Assembly: GCA_964486295.1 (NCBI GenBank)
Contig: CAZAMF010000008.1
Location: 1 to 64,000, forward strand
DNA from: CALBZG01 sp964486295
Lineage (GTDB): Bacteria; Bacillota; Clostridia; Peptostreptococcales; Anaerovoracaceae
Direction: 5' to 3'
DNA length: 64,000 bases
The notes under the pieces are model-generated. The model did not search any database, was not told the origin of the DNA, and was given only the letters and a program-made list of their open reading frames with translations. Position 1 is the stretch's first letter. Each line of letters begins with the position of its first letter. The translations under genes and the position numbers were made by a program. Positions 1-7,679 of this stretch are shown piece after piece.

Positions 1-45
1 CAAACCCTCGTGGATTTTTTACAGGACGGTGTAACATATGTTTGA
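1..45 (+). CDS. possible 3' end of an upstream gene (partial)
   Basis: Frame 1 is open from the window edge and stops at TGA 43-45, giving a 14-residue tail (QTLVDFLQDGVTYV). The 6S RNA promoter follows about 75 bases later, which fits an upstream gene ending here. The family cannot be identified from so few residues, and the reading could be chance. Confidence 0.25.
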   Translation, partial: QTLVDFLQDGVTYV

Positions 46-120
46 CAAACCTACAATTCAGGCAATTCCGTCATGCGGATTCCTGCTGAAATCACATCGA
101 ATACAATATTTTCGTATATA

Positions 121-149
121 TTGATATAGAATTTCAGCTATGCTATAAT
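121..149 (+). promoter_or_regulatory. promoter of the 6S RNA gene
   Basis: TTGATA at 121-126, a 17-base spacer and a perfect TATAAT at 144-149 form a sigma-A-type promoter. Transcription would start near 156, exactly where the closing stem of the 6S RNA begins. Confidence 0.7.
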
Positions 150-155
150 ACAGCT

Positions 156-330
156 ATCCTGAAATGCTCGTTAGGAATTATAATTCAACCTACACTAATT
201 CCTTGGGACTTCGCGTTCCGGCTGTAGATGTCAGGCCCCCTCAGTAGGGGAAGACAGAAGCAGTGGACAGATAACCCACCTATCCATATGATAGGGCGTG
301 AATTATACCCTGACGACATGTCGGGATTTT
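156..330 (+). ncRNA. ssrS: 6S RNA
   Basis: 6S RNA binds the housekeeping RNA polymerase holoenzyme as a promoter mimic and dampens transcription in slow growth. The 5' segment ATCCTGAAATG (156-166) pairs with CATGTCGGGAT (317-327), giving the terminal closing stem typical of the family, and the interior is a long rod-like imperfect hairpin of about 175 nt. The motif CCTGAAATGCTCG resembles the 5' end of known 6S RNAs. A consensus promoter sits just upstream and a T-run follows at 327-330. An 85-codon frame on the opposite strand through this region has no ribosome binding site and is not a gene. Covariance scoring was not possible here. Confidence 0.75.
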
Positions 331-368
331 GTTTGAGGCTCACTTTTTGTTGATTTTCCGAATTTTTG

Positions 369-397
369 TTGACAATGAAAAGACTGGGTGGTAAACT
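369..397 (+). promoter_or_regulatory. promoter of tRNA-Lys
   Basis: TTGACA at 369-374, a 17-base spacer and TAAACT at 392-397. The predicted start lies about 30 bases before the mature tRNA 5' end. The same TTGACA-17-TAAACT arrangement drives the manganese riboswitch at 7.9 kb. Confidence 0.7.
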
Positions 398-435
398 CAT
401 TATTGCGTTGAAAAATGCATAAAACAGTATATTGC

Positions 436-511
436 GCATCATTAGCTCAGCTGGTAGAGCACCTGACTCTTAATCAGGGTGTCCAGGGTTCGAGCCCCTG
501 ATGGTGTACCA
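436..511 (+). tRNA. tRNA-Lys (anticodon CTT)
   Basis: The cloverleaf can be folded by eye. The acceptor stem pairs 436-442 with 501-507, the D-arm starts at GCTC, the anticodon loop is CTCTTAA, the T-stem CAGGG/CCCTG surrounds TTCGAGC, the discriminator is A508 and CCA is encoded at 509-511. The 3' part from 466 to 511 is the attachment site of the neighbouring integrative element. Because the same 46 bases recur at the far end, integration leaves an intact tRNA. Confidence 0.95.
466..511 (+). repeat. attL: tRNA-Lys 3' half
   Basis: The 46-bp core starts in the anticodon arm (ACTCTTAATC) and runs to the encoded CCA. It is identical to 7278-7323. Confidence 0.85.
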
Positions 512-515
512 CATA

Positions 516-549
516 AAAACCTTGAAATATAAGTATTTCAAGGTTTTTT
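516..549 (+). terminator. terminator of tRNA-Lys, carried by the integrated element
   Basis: An AAACCTTGAAAT stem with a short loop and ATTTCAAGGTTT is followed by a T-run. It lies directly after the att core, so after integration the element supplies the terminator for the tRNA gene. Related hairpins follow the other two att copies. Confidence 0.8.
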
Positions 550-577
550 ATTTTGTGTAAAATCGAGAAAACGGTGT

Positions 578-1474
578 CTACGGGAAAAAGATTCTATCTA
601 TATGGGATATATTCTCTTTTGAAGCTATAAAACCGTTTGCGATATGTAAATATCTTCGAGTTGTTTCAATATCTTCATGGCCTAGCAAAGCCATTAGTTT
701 GTATATATCGATCGTGCCTTTTTCATTATATTGATCAATTAAATAGTTGGTAGCAAAATTATGCCTTAATTTATGTGATGAAAGCTCAAATCCCAAGGTT
801 TTTTCTATTCTATTAACAAATAACTTTACTGCATTTCTAGTAAGCGGCGTTCCATCACGATTAACAAACAGAATATCACTTTCTTTATATGGACATTGTG
901 AGCGGTATGCTTCAAGATATCGCGAAGTCATTACTCCGTATGGTACAATTCTTTCTTTACTGCCCTTGCCCCTCGCTTTTAACAAATGTTCTCCTAAATA
1001 AATATCCTGAATTTGAATAGCACATACTTCACTTTGCCTTAATCCGCTATCTAGCATGAAAGCAATAATGCAACAATTTCTAAGCCTGATCCATTCCGGA
1101 GTTGCTTCTACGGATTGAAAGATTTTTTCAACTTCCATGTCCGAATAGATCTTTAATATTTTCTTTGGCGCTCTTGGAACTGTAATTTTAGTATACAGTT
1201 GTTTTTCTGAAATATAACCATTATCACATAAGTAGTGAATAAACGCTTTTAAATGCCTTAAATATGTCCCAACACTTGCTTTAGCCAAATTGTGATTAAA
1301 CAGATATTCGGTATAATCTTCAAGAATATCAAGCGTTATGTCGTCAACCTCAATGTTTCCTGCATACTTCAAAAATCTCTTCAAGAAATCCTGATAATCT
1401 CGAATAGTGTTCTCCGAATAGCCATGAAGTTTTCTTGAGGTGATAAACCTCGCAATTGCTTTTTCAAGTGTCAT
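578..1474 (-). CDS. tyrosine recombinase/integrase of the element
   Basis: This is a site-specific recombinase of 298 residues, expected to integrate and excise the element at the tRNA-Lys att site. The N-terminal SAM-like core-binding domain covers about residues 1-95 and the catalytic domain about 105-290. Catalytic residues visible are the first Arg in SGLRQSEV, the HxxR box in HKLRHNF, the His in LLGHEDIETT and the nucleophilic Tyr in RRYLHI. The ATG overlaps the stop of the upstream rep gene as ATGA (1471-1474), so the two are translationally coupled. It ends about 30 bases from the tRNA terminator. It resembles XerC/XerD-type integrases of small Firmicutes elements. Confidence 0.93.
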   Translation of the reverse strand: MTLEKAIARFITSRKLHGYSENTIRDYQDFLKRFLKYAGNIEVDDITLDILEDYTEYLFNHNLAKASVGTYLRHLKAFIHYLCDNGYISEKQLYTKITVPRAPKKILKIYSDMEVEKIFQSVEATPEWIRLRNCCIIAFMLDSGLRQSEVCAIQIQDIYLGEHLLKARGKGSKERIVPYGVMTSRYLEAYRSQCPYKESDILFVNRDGTPLTRNAVKLFVNRIEKTLGFELSSHKLRHNFATNYLIDQYNEKGTIDIYKLMALLGHEDIETTRRYLHIANGFIASKENISHIDRIFFP

Positions 1475-2244
1475 TCCAGCACCTCGATAAAGTTTAAATA
1501 GTTCTCTTTTCTTTCATCGAAATATTTAAGGCGGCAGTAGCCATCTGGAGTTTCATAATCCCACGAACAATTAAGTTGAATTTTGCCTCTAAATATGAGC
1601 TCTGCTTTTTTCAAACCTTTGGTTGAATAAAAAATATGACAATTTAAATCAGATACACATTTACTAACATCTTTCGTAATATACTTAAGAATATAATTTG
1701 AGCTAGCCTCTATATCTTTTATCCGATCAAAACTTATAAATCCAAACCTTTCTTCATATTGTTTCCAAGAAAGATATCCGAATCTATTATTATAAATATC
1801 CTTATCTTTTATCCCTTTAATGAATCCATGAATATGCCATGCACCGTCTTTATGTGTTTCAGGTATAAAAATATATTTTACTTTTTCTTCTTCAGTACAG
1901 TATCTATTGTAGTTTCTCAAGAATCTTGAAAAGTCGGTATAATACAAATTAAAATTATGTCTATCGTACTTTTCAGGACTAATTGTAAAGGTACAAAAGT
2001 AATCCCATTTATTACATAAAACATATTCCTTCACTCTCGATTTTGCTCTGGCAATATTATTATCAAGCTTCGAATCATTAATAGCACCTTTTACATTGAT
2101 TATGTGGTTATCTTCAAGACCATTAATTCTTATTGCATTTAAATTCGCGACTTTAATAATATGACCCATACGCTTTATGGTTGATATGTCATGTTCATAT
2201 AGACCATGATTTTTTACTACGTTTAAGACTTTAGTTGGTAACAC
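1471..2244 (-). CDS. HUH-type rolling-circle replication initiator (Rep)
   Basis: This likely nicks DNA to start rolling-circle replication of the excised element. Motif 1 appears as CTFTISPEKYDR, the metal-binding HUH motif as AWHIHGFI, and the tyrosine region as NYILKYITKD with two Tyr four residues apart. These match Rep proteins of Firmicutes plasmids and integrative elements. At 257 residues it is the usual size. The start is uncertain: the frame begins with GTG at 2244, directly after a GAGAGG sequence that is too close for a normal ribosome binding site, and the next ATG is codon 26. It is followed, with ATGA overlap, by the integrase gene. A GC-rich hairpin upstream (2310-2378) is a possible nick site or origin. 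Confidence 0.75.
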   Translation of the reverse strand: MLPTKVLNVVKNHGLYEHDISTIKRMGHIIKVANLNAIRINGLEDNHIINVKGAINDSKLDNNIARAKSRVKEYVLCNKWDYFCTFTISPEKYDRHNFNLYYTDFSRFLRNYNRYCTEEEKVKYIFIPETHKDGAWHIHGFIKGIKDKDIYNNRFGYLSWKQYEERFGFISFDRIKDIEASSNYILKYITKDVSKCVSDLNCHIFYSTKGLKKAELIFRGKIQLNCSWDYETPDGYCRLKYFDERKENYLNFIEVLE

Positions 2245-2309
2245 CTCTCTTTTAATTTAATCGTTTACAGATACATTTATGATACTATGTCAAGTAATAC
2301 ACTTGCTGA

Positions 2310-2378
2310 ACACCACCGCCCCTCAAGGGCCAGGGGTGCCCCTATGCCCCTTTTCCCCTTGAGGTGGTGGGCTTTTGT
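2310..2378. other. large GC-rich hairpin, possible replication origin or terminator
   Basis: CACCACC(GCCC)CTCAAGGG pairs with CCCTTGAGGTGGTGG around an inner AGGGG-TG-CCCCT hairpin, and TTTTGTT follows on the plus strand. It is strikingly GC-rich within an AT-rich element and sits between rep and the repressor. A rolling-circle double-strand or single-strand origin is one possibility. A terminator or a leader structure of rep mRNA is the other. Confidence 0.45.
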
Positions 2379-2410
2379 TAGTATTCATTTATATATCTGA
2401 TTTGTTATTT

Positions 2411-2507
2411 TGTTAATTTAACATAACTGAATTGTTAGTTTAAATATAGTGGCAATTTATCGGTTTGTCAAGTCAGTATTGCTAACTTACTAATTTTGTG
2501 TTAATTT
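2411..2507. promoter_or_regulatory. candidate operator cluster for the element repressor
   Basis: TGTTAATTTAACA at 2411-2423 is a 13-base palindrome. A related TGTTAGTTTAAAT lies at 2433-2445, 22 bases (two helical turns) away, and TGTTAATTT recurs at 2499-2507. A weak promoter (TTGTCA 2465-2470, TACTAA 2488-2493) drives the repressor. The spacing fits cooperative binding of the repressor between its own gene and the divergent rep-int operon. Confidence 0.45.
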
Positions 2508-2536
2508 TTTTATAAGGGTTAAAGGAGGGATTAAAT

Positions 2537-3250
2537 ATGACATATACATCACTTTTAAATAAGCTCATCGATTCATCTGGATTGCAGCTTATCGAAATTG
2601 CTGAAAGGTGTAATCAATATGGCGAAAAAATTACGCCATCATATGTAAGTGTTCTGAAAAATACGGAAGGCAGAATCCCGTCAGATAGTGTTTCATACGC
2701 ACTTGCAAAAGCGTGTAATTCGAAATATGATAACATCCTCGTTGTTCAAGCGTATATTGATACGGCTCCGAATCCTATAATCAATATTTTGAACGGTATT
2801 AAAGAGTCGACGTTTTCAAATAGTTTAAAAGTAATGCCTAATGAATTTAGTGATGAGGAAGTACAGGAAATCCAGGAAGCTGGCAAAGCAATGTCTCTTG
2901 CAGAGTTTATATGCCTATCGGGAACAACAGATATAAAGCAAGTAAATATCGAGGATATTCTTTCAGATAGTATTTATACACGCAACATAACCGTTAAAGA
3001 TGATTCGATGTCACCTCTAATTACAAAAGGTAGTCAAATTATTACAAGTCCCACAAATGATTTGAAAAATGGTGATATAGTTTATTATGAAAATACAGTA
3101 TCAAAGGAGAAAAAAATCAGGCTCTTCGCTGTAATTGATGATCAGAAATCAGCTTTTATCCCTTTATCTAGTGATTATAAAACTGAAATCCTTACTGCCA
3201 GCGACTATAATATTCTATTTACAGTAAACCGAGTTGTTAAAAAGCTTTAA
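2537..3250 (+). CDS. CI/LexA-like repressor with S24 peptidase domain
   Basis: This is a 237-residue regulator. The N-terminal helix-turn-helix covers about residues 8-60 (LIEIAERC...ITPSYVSVLK), followed by a linker and a C-terminal S24-type domain from about 140. That domain holds the probable catalytic Ser in VKDDSMSPLI and a Lys in KKIRLFAV, the Ser/Lys pair used for self-cleavage in LexA and CI. The RBS AAAGGAGG lies 7 bases upstream of ATG. It is divergent from rep-int across an operator-like region, so it probably keeps the element quiescent until DNA damage. It is followed closely by the nuclease gene. Confidence 0.85.
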   Translation: MTYTSLLNKLIDSSGLQLIEIAERCNQYGEKITPSYVSVLKNTEGRIPSDSVSYALAKACNSKYDNILVVQAYIDTAPNPIINILNGIKESTFSNSLKVMPNEFSDEEVQEIQEAGKAMSLAEFICLSGTTDIKQVNIEDILSDSIYTRNITVKDDSMSPLITKGSQIITSPTNDLKNGDIVYYENTVSKEKKIRLFAVIDDQKSAFIPLSSDYKTEILTASDYNILFTVNRVVKKL

Positions 3251-3278
3251 CACTTACTATTATAAGAGAGGTCTTATT

Positions 3279-4601
3279 ATGAAAGACTCGAATCGAGTTG
3301 GCACAAGAGGTATCTTAATTGGATCCTTAGCAGAATCATTTGGACTGCTTCTCGCTAGTAGCTTTCTTGGTGCACCTTTTTTGATTATGTGGATTGTAGG
3401 TTTGTTTGCAGAAAACTTGGGCGTAAGTGATCTGGGGGAAATAAGGTTATATCAAATTTTTATACTTATTTCCATTTTCCTTATCCTATATGCCGTTGTA
3501 TGTGCAAAAAATGGTATCGACGAGAATAATAAAATAATAGCAAATAAGATAATGTCATTTGAGGCAGAAAAGGAAAGTATAAATAAAACTGTTGGCCAAC
3601 GAATTGCCTCGGTTGAGAAGAAGGAAGAAGATTTAAAGGTTCATGTAAAAAGAATCAATACTGTCCTGGCTGAAAAGCAACAAAAGTATCCTTGGTTGTC
3701 TACACAAATATCAGATCTGGAGTATTTACGAGACCAAACAATAGTTGAATATTTGTATAACAAAAAAAATCCTGCACCTACGGCAGCTAAACAAGTTTCA
3801 ATAATCGCAAAGGAAAAAAGAGAATTATTGAAAGCGTGTAAGATGTATGAGTACCAGATCAATTATTACGAGACTATTTTCCCTTTACTAGAAGAATTTA
3901 AAGAATTAGAACCAAAAGAAGGCTATAACTTAGCTAACAGGATCGCTTATACCGGAGATGATGAATATGACCAAGTAAGAGAATGGTTATCGCCAGTAGA
4001 ATATCAAAATTTGTCATCAGCAAAAAAATGGCAACTTGCACTAGATAGGTATTTATCTAAAAATAAAAAATTGTGGGAAGTTGGAAGAGATTTTGAACGA
4101 TATATTGGCTATAAATATGAGAAAGACGGATATACTGTTAAATATACCGGCGCCTTGTTTGGTCTAGAAGACAGAGGGCGAGATGTGATTGCTTACAAAG
4201 AAAATTCAAATCTTGTTATTCAGTGTAAACGTTGGGCAAAGGAAAAAACTATACATGAAAAACACATTTTCCAATTATTTGGCAGCGTCGTTCAACTTAA
4301 TTTAGAAAATAGAAATCAAAAGTATAGTGGTGTCTTTGTTACAACTGCTACTTTATCTGATTTTGCAAAAAAATGTGCCAATTACCTTAAGATCGAGTGT
4401 ATCGAAAAAACAAATATAGAACCTTACCCTATGATAAAATGTAACTATTCGAGTAACGGCGAAAAAATTTACCATTTGCCATTTGACCAGCAATATGATC
4501 GGATGGTGCCTACTGGGAAAGATTTTTATGCATGGACAGTAAAAGAAGCCGAAGATCTAGGATTCAGGCACGCATATAGATGGCATTCGAATCAAGAATA
4601 G
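3279..4601 (+). CDS. membrane-anchored Mrr-like restriction endonuclease
   Basis: Two hydrophobic segments at about residues 10-35 and 52-72 are followed by a charged coiled-coil region (about 80-200). A C-terminal nuclease fold of the Mrr_cat type begins around residue 270. Its PD-(D/E)xK core is visible as GRDFERYIGY, then GRDVIAY and the QCKRW box with the catalytic Lys. The start is ATG 3279, which has GAGAGG seven bases upstream; the frame is open further upstream but without a ribosome binding site. The gene is 28 bases after the repressor and likely co-transcribed. Homologous nuclease domains act in restriction of foreign DNA, so a defence role for this cargo gene is inferred, not shown. 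Its specificity cannot be read. Confidence 0.75.
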   Translation: MKDSNRVGTRGILIGSLAESFGLLLASSFLGAPFLIMWIVGLFAENLGVSDLGEIRLYQIFILISIFLILYAVVCAKNGIDENNKIIANKIMSFEAEKESINKTVGQRIASVEKKEEDLKVHVKRINTVLAEKQQKYPWLSTQISDLEYLRDQTIVEYLYNKKNPAPTAAKQVSIIAKEKRELLKACKMYEYQINYYETIFPLLEEFKELEPKEGYNLANRIAYTGDDEYDQVREWLSPVEYQNLSSAKKWQLALDRYLSKNKKLWEVGRDFERYIGYKYEKDGYTVKYTGALFGLEDRGRDVIAYKENSNLVIQCKRWAKEKTIHEKHIFQLFGSVVQLNLENRNQKYSGVFVTTATLSDFAKKCANYLKIECIEKTNIEPYPMIKCNYSSNGEKIYHLPFDQQYDRMVPTGKDFYAWTVKEAEDLGFRHAYRWHSNQE

Positions 4602-4700
4602 ACAAGTATTTGACTTTTAGATATATAGCTTTTAATTAATAGTCTAGATATAAAATATAATAAGATTAAGACTTTCCAAATAAATACAATGGTAAAATAA

Positions 4701-5441
4701 ATGGACAAAAAAATTATTAATAAACTTGTATTACCTCTATCGATTTCCACAGTTGTATTTTTAATCATAAACCATTTTCTTAAATTTGATGGACTTTTTA
4801 TTAATCTATCTACAGAAATCATAGGCATAATACTAACTATCATTTATGTTAATATTATTTTAGATAAAAGAGAAATGGAAAAATGGAATGACGTAAATGA
4901 TAAGGTATCTGAAGAAATAAGAAGTTTCATAAACCTCAACATTACAAATATTAGGGTTACATTTGGTTATGGTATTGACTCTTTTAGTAAAGAAACATTT
5001 CAAAACTTTCAAAGAAATCCTAATCTTGATAATGAGCATGCAATGAATATGGAATTAATAAGAATTTCAAAGGAAATCCTTGAGCCATCCTCTTTTATGA
5101 GAATCAGTTCAATTGACAATAATGAATGGAAAGAATTTGCTGAAAGAATCAAAGAAATACAAGAAAAAGTCGACCAGCTTCTTGTAATTTTTAACAACAA
5201 ATTTACACCGTCCCAGTATTCTCTTATTCTAGAAATCCGAAATGATTTAAAAGGAGTAATAATGCCATATATAATATTTCCTGATATAATGGGAAAACAC
5301 GAAAAAGATTTAAATGAATCTGCCATAGAAACTCAAGAAGCTTACAACTATATAACTAGTATAAATATAAAAAAGTTGTTAACCAATATTAGAAATTTAT
5401 CAGACCAAATTTCTAATTCTAAATGTAATCATAACTCTTAA
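4701..5441 (+). CDS. hypothetical membrane protein of the element
   Basis: No family is recognised. The 246-residue product has two predicted transmembrane helices near the N-terminus (about residues 9-27 and 36-55), then a long soluble, largely helical, Lys/Glu/Asn-rich region. It is AT-rich like the rest of the element. No clear Shine-Dalgarno sequence precedes the ATG, and CAATGGTAAAATAA lies upstream. It follows the nuclease gene by 99 bases. The two-helix plus cytoplasmic domain layout recalls membrane effectors of phage-defence loci, but that is only an analogy. Confidence 0.6.
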   Translation: MDKKIINKLVLPLSISTVVFLIINHFLKFDGLFINLSTEIIGIILTIIYVNIILDKREMEKWNDVNDKVSEEIRSFINLNITNIRVTFGYGIDSFSKETFQNFQRNPNLDNEHAMNMELIRISKEILEPSSFMRISSIDNNEWKEFAERIKEIQEKVDQLLVIFNNKFTPSQYSLILEIRNDLKGVIMPYIIFPDIMGKHEKDLNESAIETQEAYNYITSINIKKLLTNIRNLSDQISNSKCNHNS

Positions 5442-5562
5442 CCATGATATCTAAATCAAAAGACTTCCCCAAATATACATTTTCGGAAATCTTATTCTTA
5501 AAATTAATTTAAAAATAGCTATAAATAATTATTGTTTAATATGATCTGGAAAGTAAAAGATA

Positions 5563-6165
5563 ATGAATTATATTAAGAAAAACATAAAAATAATCGTATT
5601 TATGATAATTGTCACGTCGATTATCTTTTTCGTATTGTTTCCAATGGGAGTTAAAAACTTTGTTGATTCATACAAACCATTTAATTTAGAAGGACCCACA
5701 AACTTAACTTGGATAGGGTTTTATGCTGCATTTTATGGGGCTATTTTTGGAGGTGTAATATCTGGAATATTAACATTTTTAGGGGTTAAACTAACAATAT
5801 CAAATCAAAAAAATTACGATAATGTTATGCAAAATAAAAGAAGAATAATGTTATATACACAAGTTAAATTTACTTATGATATGATTAGTAAAATTAATCC
5901 CGGAATTGAGAACGAATACTATCTTTTGGAAATTATATATGATTCTAAATGGCCCGAACAAATTAACAGCTTTGATTTATCAGTTAATGAATATCGTAAT
6001 GTAGTAGGCTGGTTTTATTGTTTACAACACCTAGAAGCTTCAAGTATTTTAAATAATAAAAATGGTTTTCTTAATACAAGTAGGATATTCCCCTATATCG
6101 ATCAAGCATATACCGATATTGGCCCTATTATCGAAAAAATGTTTAATCAAATTAGGAATTATTGA
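5563..6165 (+). CDS. hypothetical two-helix membrane protein of the element
   Basis: No family is recognised. The 200-residue product has hydrophobic helices at about residues 8-27 and 48-74 and a soluble C-terminal half rich in Tyr, Asn and Ile. The layout is similar to the preceding gene and to short putative phage-associated membrane proteins. A GGAAAG lies about 10 bases upstream of the ATG. It is separated from the preceding gene by 121 AT-rich bases and may be a separate transcription unit. Confidence 0.6.
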   Translation: MNYIKKNIKIIVFMIIVTSIIFFVLFPMGVKNFVDSYKPFNLEGPTNLTWIGFYAAFYGAIFGGVISGILTFLGVKLTISNQKNYDNVMQNKRRIMLYTQVKFTYDMISKINPGIENEYYLLEIIYDSKWPEQINSFDLSVNEYRNVVGWFYCLQHLEASSILNNKNGFLNTSRIFPYIDQAYTDIGPIIEKMFNQIRNY

Positions 6166-6320
6166 GGTAGTGTAAATTGATTTTATTATGCCTTTATTAA
6201 ACATTTTGTATAATGAGCAATATAGACATCAAAATTAATTCATTTAAGATCAATAATTGTCATATTATGTTACTATATAAGACGAATTATTATTTTACAT
6301 AGGCTCATTTTACCTCTTTT

Positions 6321-7058
6321 TTATTCCGTAGGATATCCCAATTCATCAATCTGTTTCTTTAGGATTTTTTTGGCACTTTCATCACATTTATGTATAAGCT
6401 GAGTAAAAATATTGTCATTTTTCTTATCTGCACTTGCATAAATAAGTTGAAATCCATTAGGTAAGTATGAATTAGTTCCTTCTATAAGAGGAAGCTTCCT
6501 ACTATTATGTTCGTCAATATTCATTAATTGGTCAGTTACAATATAAATTTTCAAAACTTTATCATCAGATAAATCAAATCTTTCAATAGCTGAATTTATT
6601 AGTTCAGCTATGACTATTTTTTCACCGCTATATTTATCAAAAAGTTCAAATCCAAATACCTTATTTTCGATAAAATCCAGACGATCAGGATTTTTATTAA
6701 TTTTAAACAAACAAGCAACACCGATTGCTAAATAGTATCCGTTCTTTGGATAAATGTGCGTATTGGTATCAACTGCATAAAGATAGTCACCTTGCTTTAT
6801 AGCTTCATAAGGGCCCGTTAAAGATGGGTTGGATAGAGGCACTCTTGTAGTTTCTTTTATTTTATTGCGTTTAGGAATAGCCATAACATAATTCGTTTTT
6901 GCGTCTAATTTTTCACCTTCTGGGGTGTAAAATTCAACATTGCCGTTTTTATGTACTACTACAGATATTTGCTCATGCTGACCTGGTATATGTATTGCTA
7001 AAGCTTGTCCTCTTGGTTTCTTATCTGTTGCATTCTTTGATTTATGAGTTTTTTTCAT
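6321..7058 (-). CDS. hypothetical protein of the element
   Basis: No family is recognised. The 245-residue product starts with a basic stretch (MKKTHKSKNATDKK), has no signal peptide or membrane helix, and looks like a soluble alpha/beta protein. GAGGTGG lies six bases upstream of the ATG, so it is probably expressed. It is transcribed toward the other cargo genes, convergent with the gene ending at 6165. As the last gene before the right att site, it occupies the usual accessory position. Confidence 0.65.
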   Translation of the reverse strand: MKKTHKSKNATDKKPRGQALAIHIPGQHEQISVVVHKNGNVEFYTPEGEKLDAKTNYVMAIPKRNKIKETTRVPLSNPSLTGPYEAIKQGDYLYAVDTNTHIYPKNGYYLAIGVACLFKINKNPDRLDFIENKVFGFELFDKYSGEKIVIAELINSAIERFDLSDDKVLKIYIVTDQLMNIDEHNSRKLPLIEGTNSYLPNGFQLIYASADKKNDNIFTQLIHKCDESAKKILKKQIDELGYPTE

Positions 7059-7277
7059 ATATATCCACCTCTTCTTTTAATCATCTAATCATCATCTTAT
7101 ACCCTTTTATAATAAATTAAAAGTTTAAATATTACCAATAATTTACACGTTATAATAGTTCGAATATATAATGAAATATCAATGTTATTTACTTAATACA
7201 GAATATAAAGGTGTGATTATATCACTAGTAAATTTTATAAGATTCGTATTACTAATTGATAAAAACTTAATAGTATA

Positions 7278-7323
7278 ACTCTTAATCAGGGTGTCCAGGG
7301 TTCGAGCCCCTGATGGTGTACCA
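7278..7323 (+). repeat. attR: perfect copy of the tRNA-Lys 3' half
   Basis: All 46 bases match 466-511. There is no tRNA 5' half upstream, so this is not a functional tRNA. It marks the right end of the integrated element. Confidence 0.9.
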
Positions 7324-7326
7324 AAT

Positions 7327-7362
7327 AAAAACCTCGAAATTCCATCATTTTCGAGGTTTTTT
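7327..7362 (+). terminator. terminator after the second att copy
   Basis: AAACCTCGAAAT/ATTTTCGAGGTTT with a T-run. It has the same position and design as the hairpin after the tRNA, with a compensatory T-to-C and A-to-G change in the stem (CTTG/CAAG to CTCG/CGAG). The compensation indicates selection on the structure. Confidence 0.75.
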
Positions 7363-7422
7363 CTATTTTTACCTGAAGATCTTCGACCTCATCTGCACAG
7401 TAGGAGGTTTTCCTTTACAACA

Positions 7423-7465
7423 ATATTTAGTAAAGAGAGAGTATCTGGTTCTCTTTACTAAATAT
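7423..7465. other. perfect 16-bp inverted repeat
   Basis: ATATTTAGTAAAGAGA at 7423-7438 pairs perfectly with 7450-7465 across an 11-base loop. It lies directly downstream of the small hydrophobic ORF on the minus strand and probably ends or protects that transcript, although it has no long T-run on either side. Confidence 0.6.
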
Positions 7466-7470
7466 CTATT

Positions 7471-7545
7471 CTAGAATATTCTCTGAAGTAAATAAATAAT
7501 CAGCAAAATAACCAGTATTGTTCCAAGTATACCCCATCCTTTCAT
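7471..7545 (-). CDS. 24-residue hydrophobic peptide
   Basis: The short frame encodes MKGWGILGTILVILLIIYLL followed by QRIF. It is a single predicted transmembrane helix with a Trp near the start and a basic residue at the end. AAGAAGG lies about 7 bases before the ATG, and a strong inverted repeat follows the stop. The gene sits alone between two att copies. It could be a type I toxin-like peptide, a small membrane regulator, or chance. Nothing in the sequence identifies a specific family. Confidence 0.45.
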   Translation of the reverse strand: MKGWGILGTILVILLIIYLLQRIF

Positions 7546-7679
7546 ATTAATACCTTCTTTCTTTATTCCAAGACAAATAGCGACCTATTAATAAATCTCT
7601 ACACAATTAACTTAAAATAATTATACCCATTAAACTCTATTTTATCTGCGTTGTAATAAATAGCAACGTCTTTACAAGA

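Larger units (their letters stand above)
466..7323. mobile_element. small integrative element in tRNA-Lys
   Basis: An AT-rich block of about 6.8 kb is bounded by perfect 46-bp direct repeats (466-511 and 7278-7323) derived from the tRNA-Lys 3' half. The integrase gene lies next to the tRNA end, pointing toward it, and overlaps a rolling-circle Rep gene. A divergent CI-like repressor, a nuclease and three genes of unknown function make up the rest. No conjugation, capsid or portal genes are present, so it is an integrative plasmid-like element or satellite rather than a prophage or self-transmissible element. The excised circle would carry one att copy. Confidence 0.85.

Noticed and set aside
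185..442. 85-codon frame on the minus strand
   Set aside because: It lies across the 6S RNA and the start of the tRNA, has no ribosome binding site and no protein-like composition.
466..7323. Complete prophage
   Set aside because: No capsid, portal, terminase, tail or lysis genes are present; size and gene set fit a plasmid-like integrative element.
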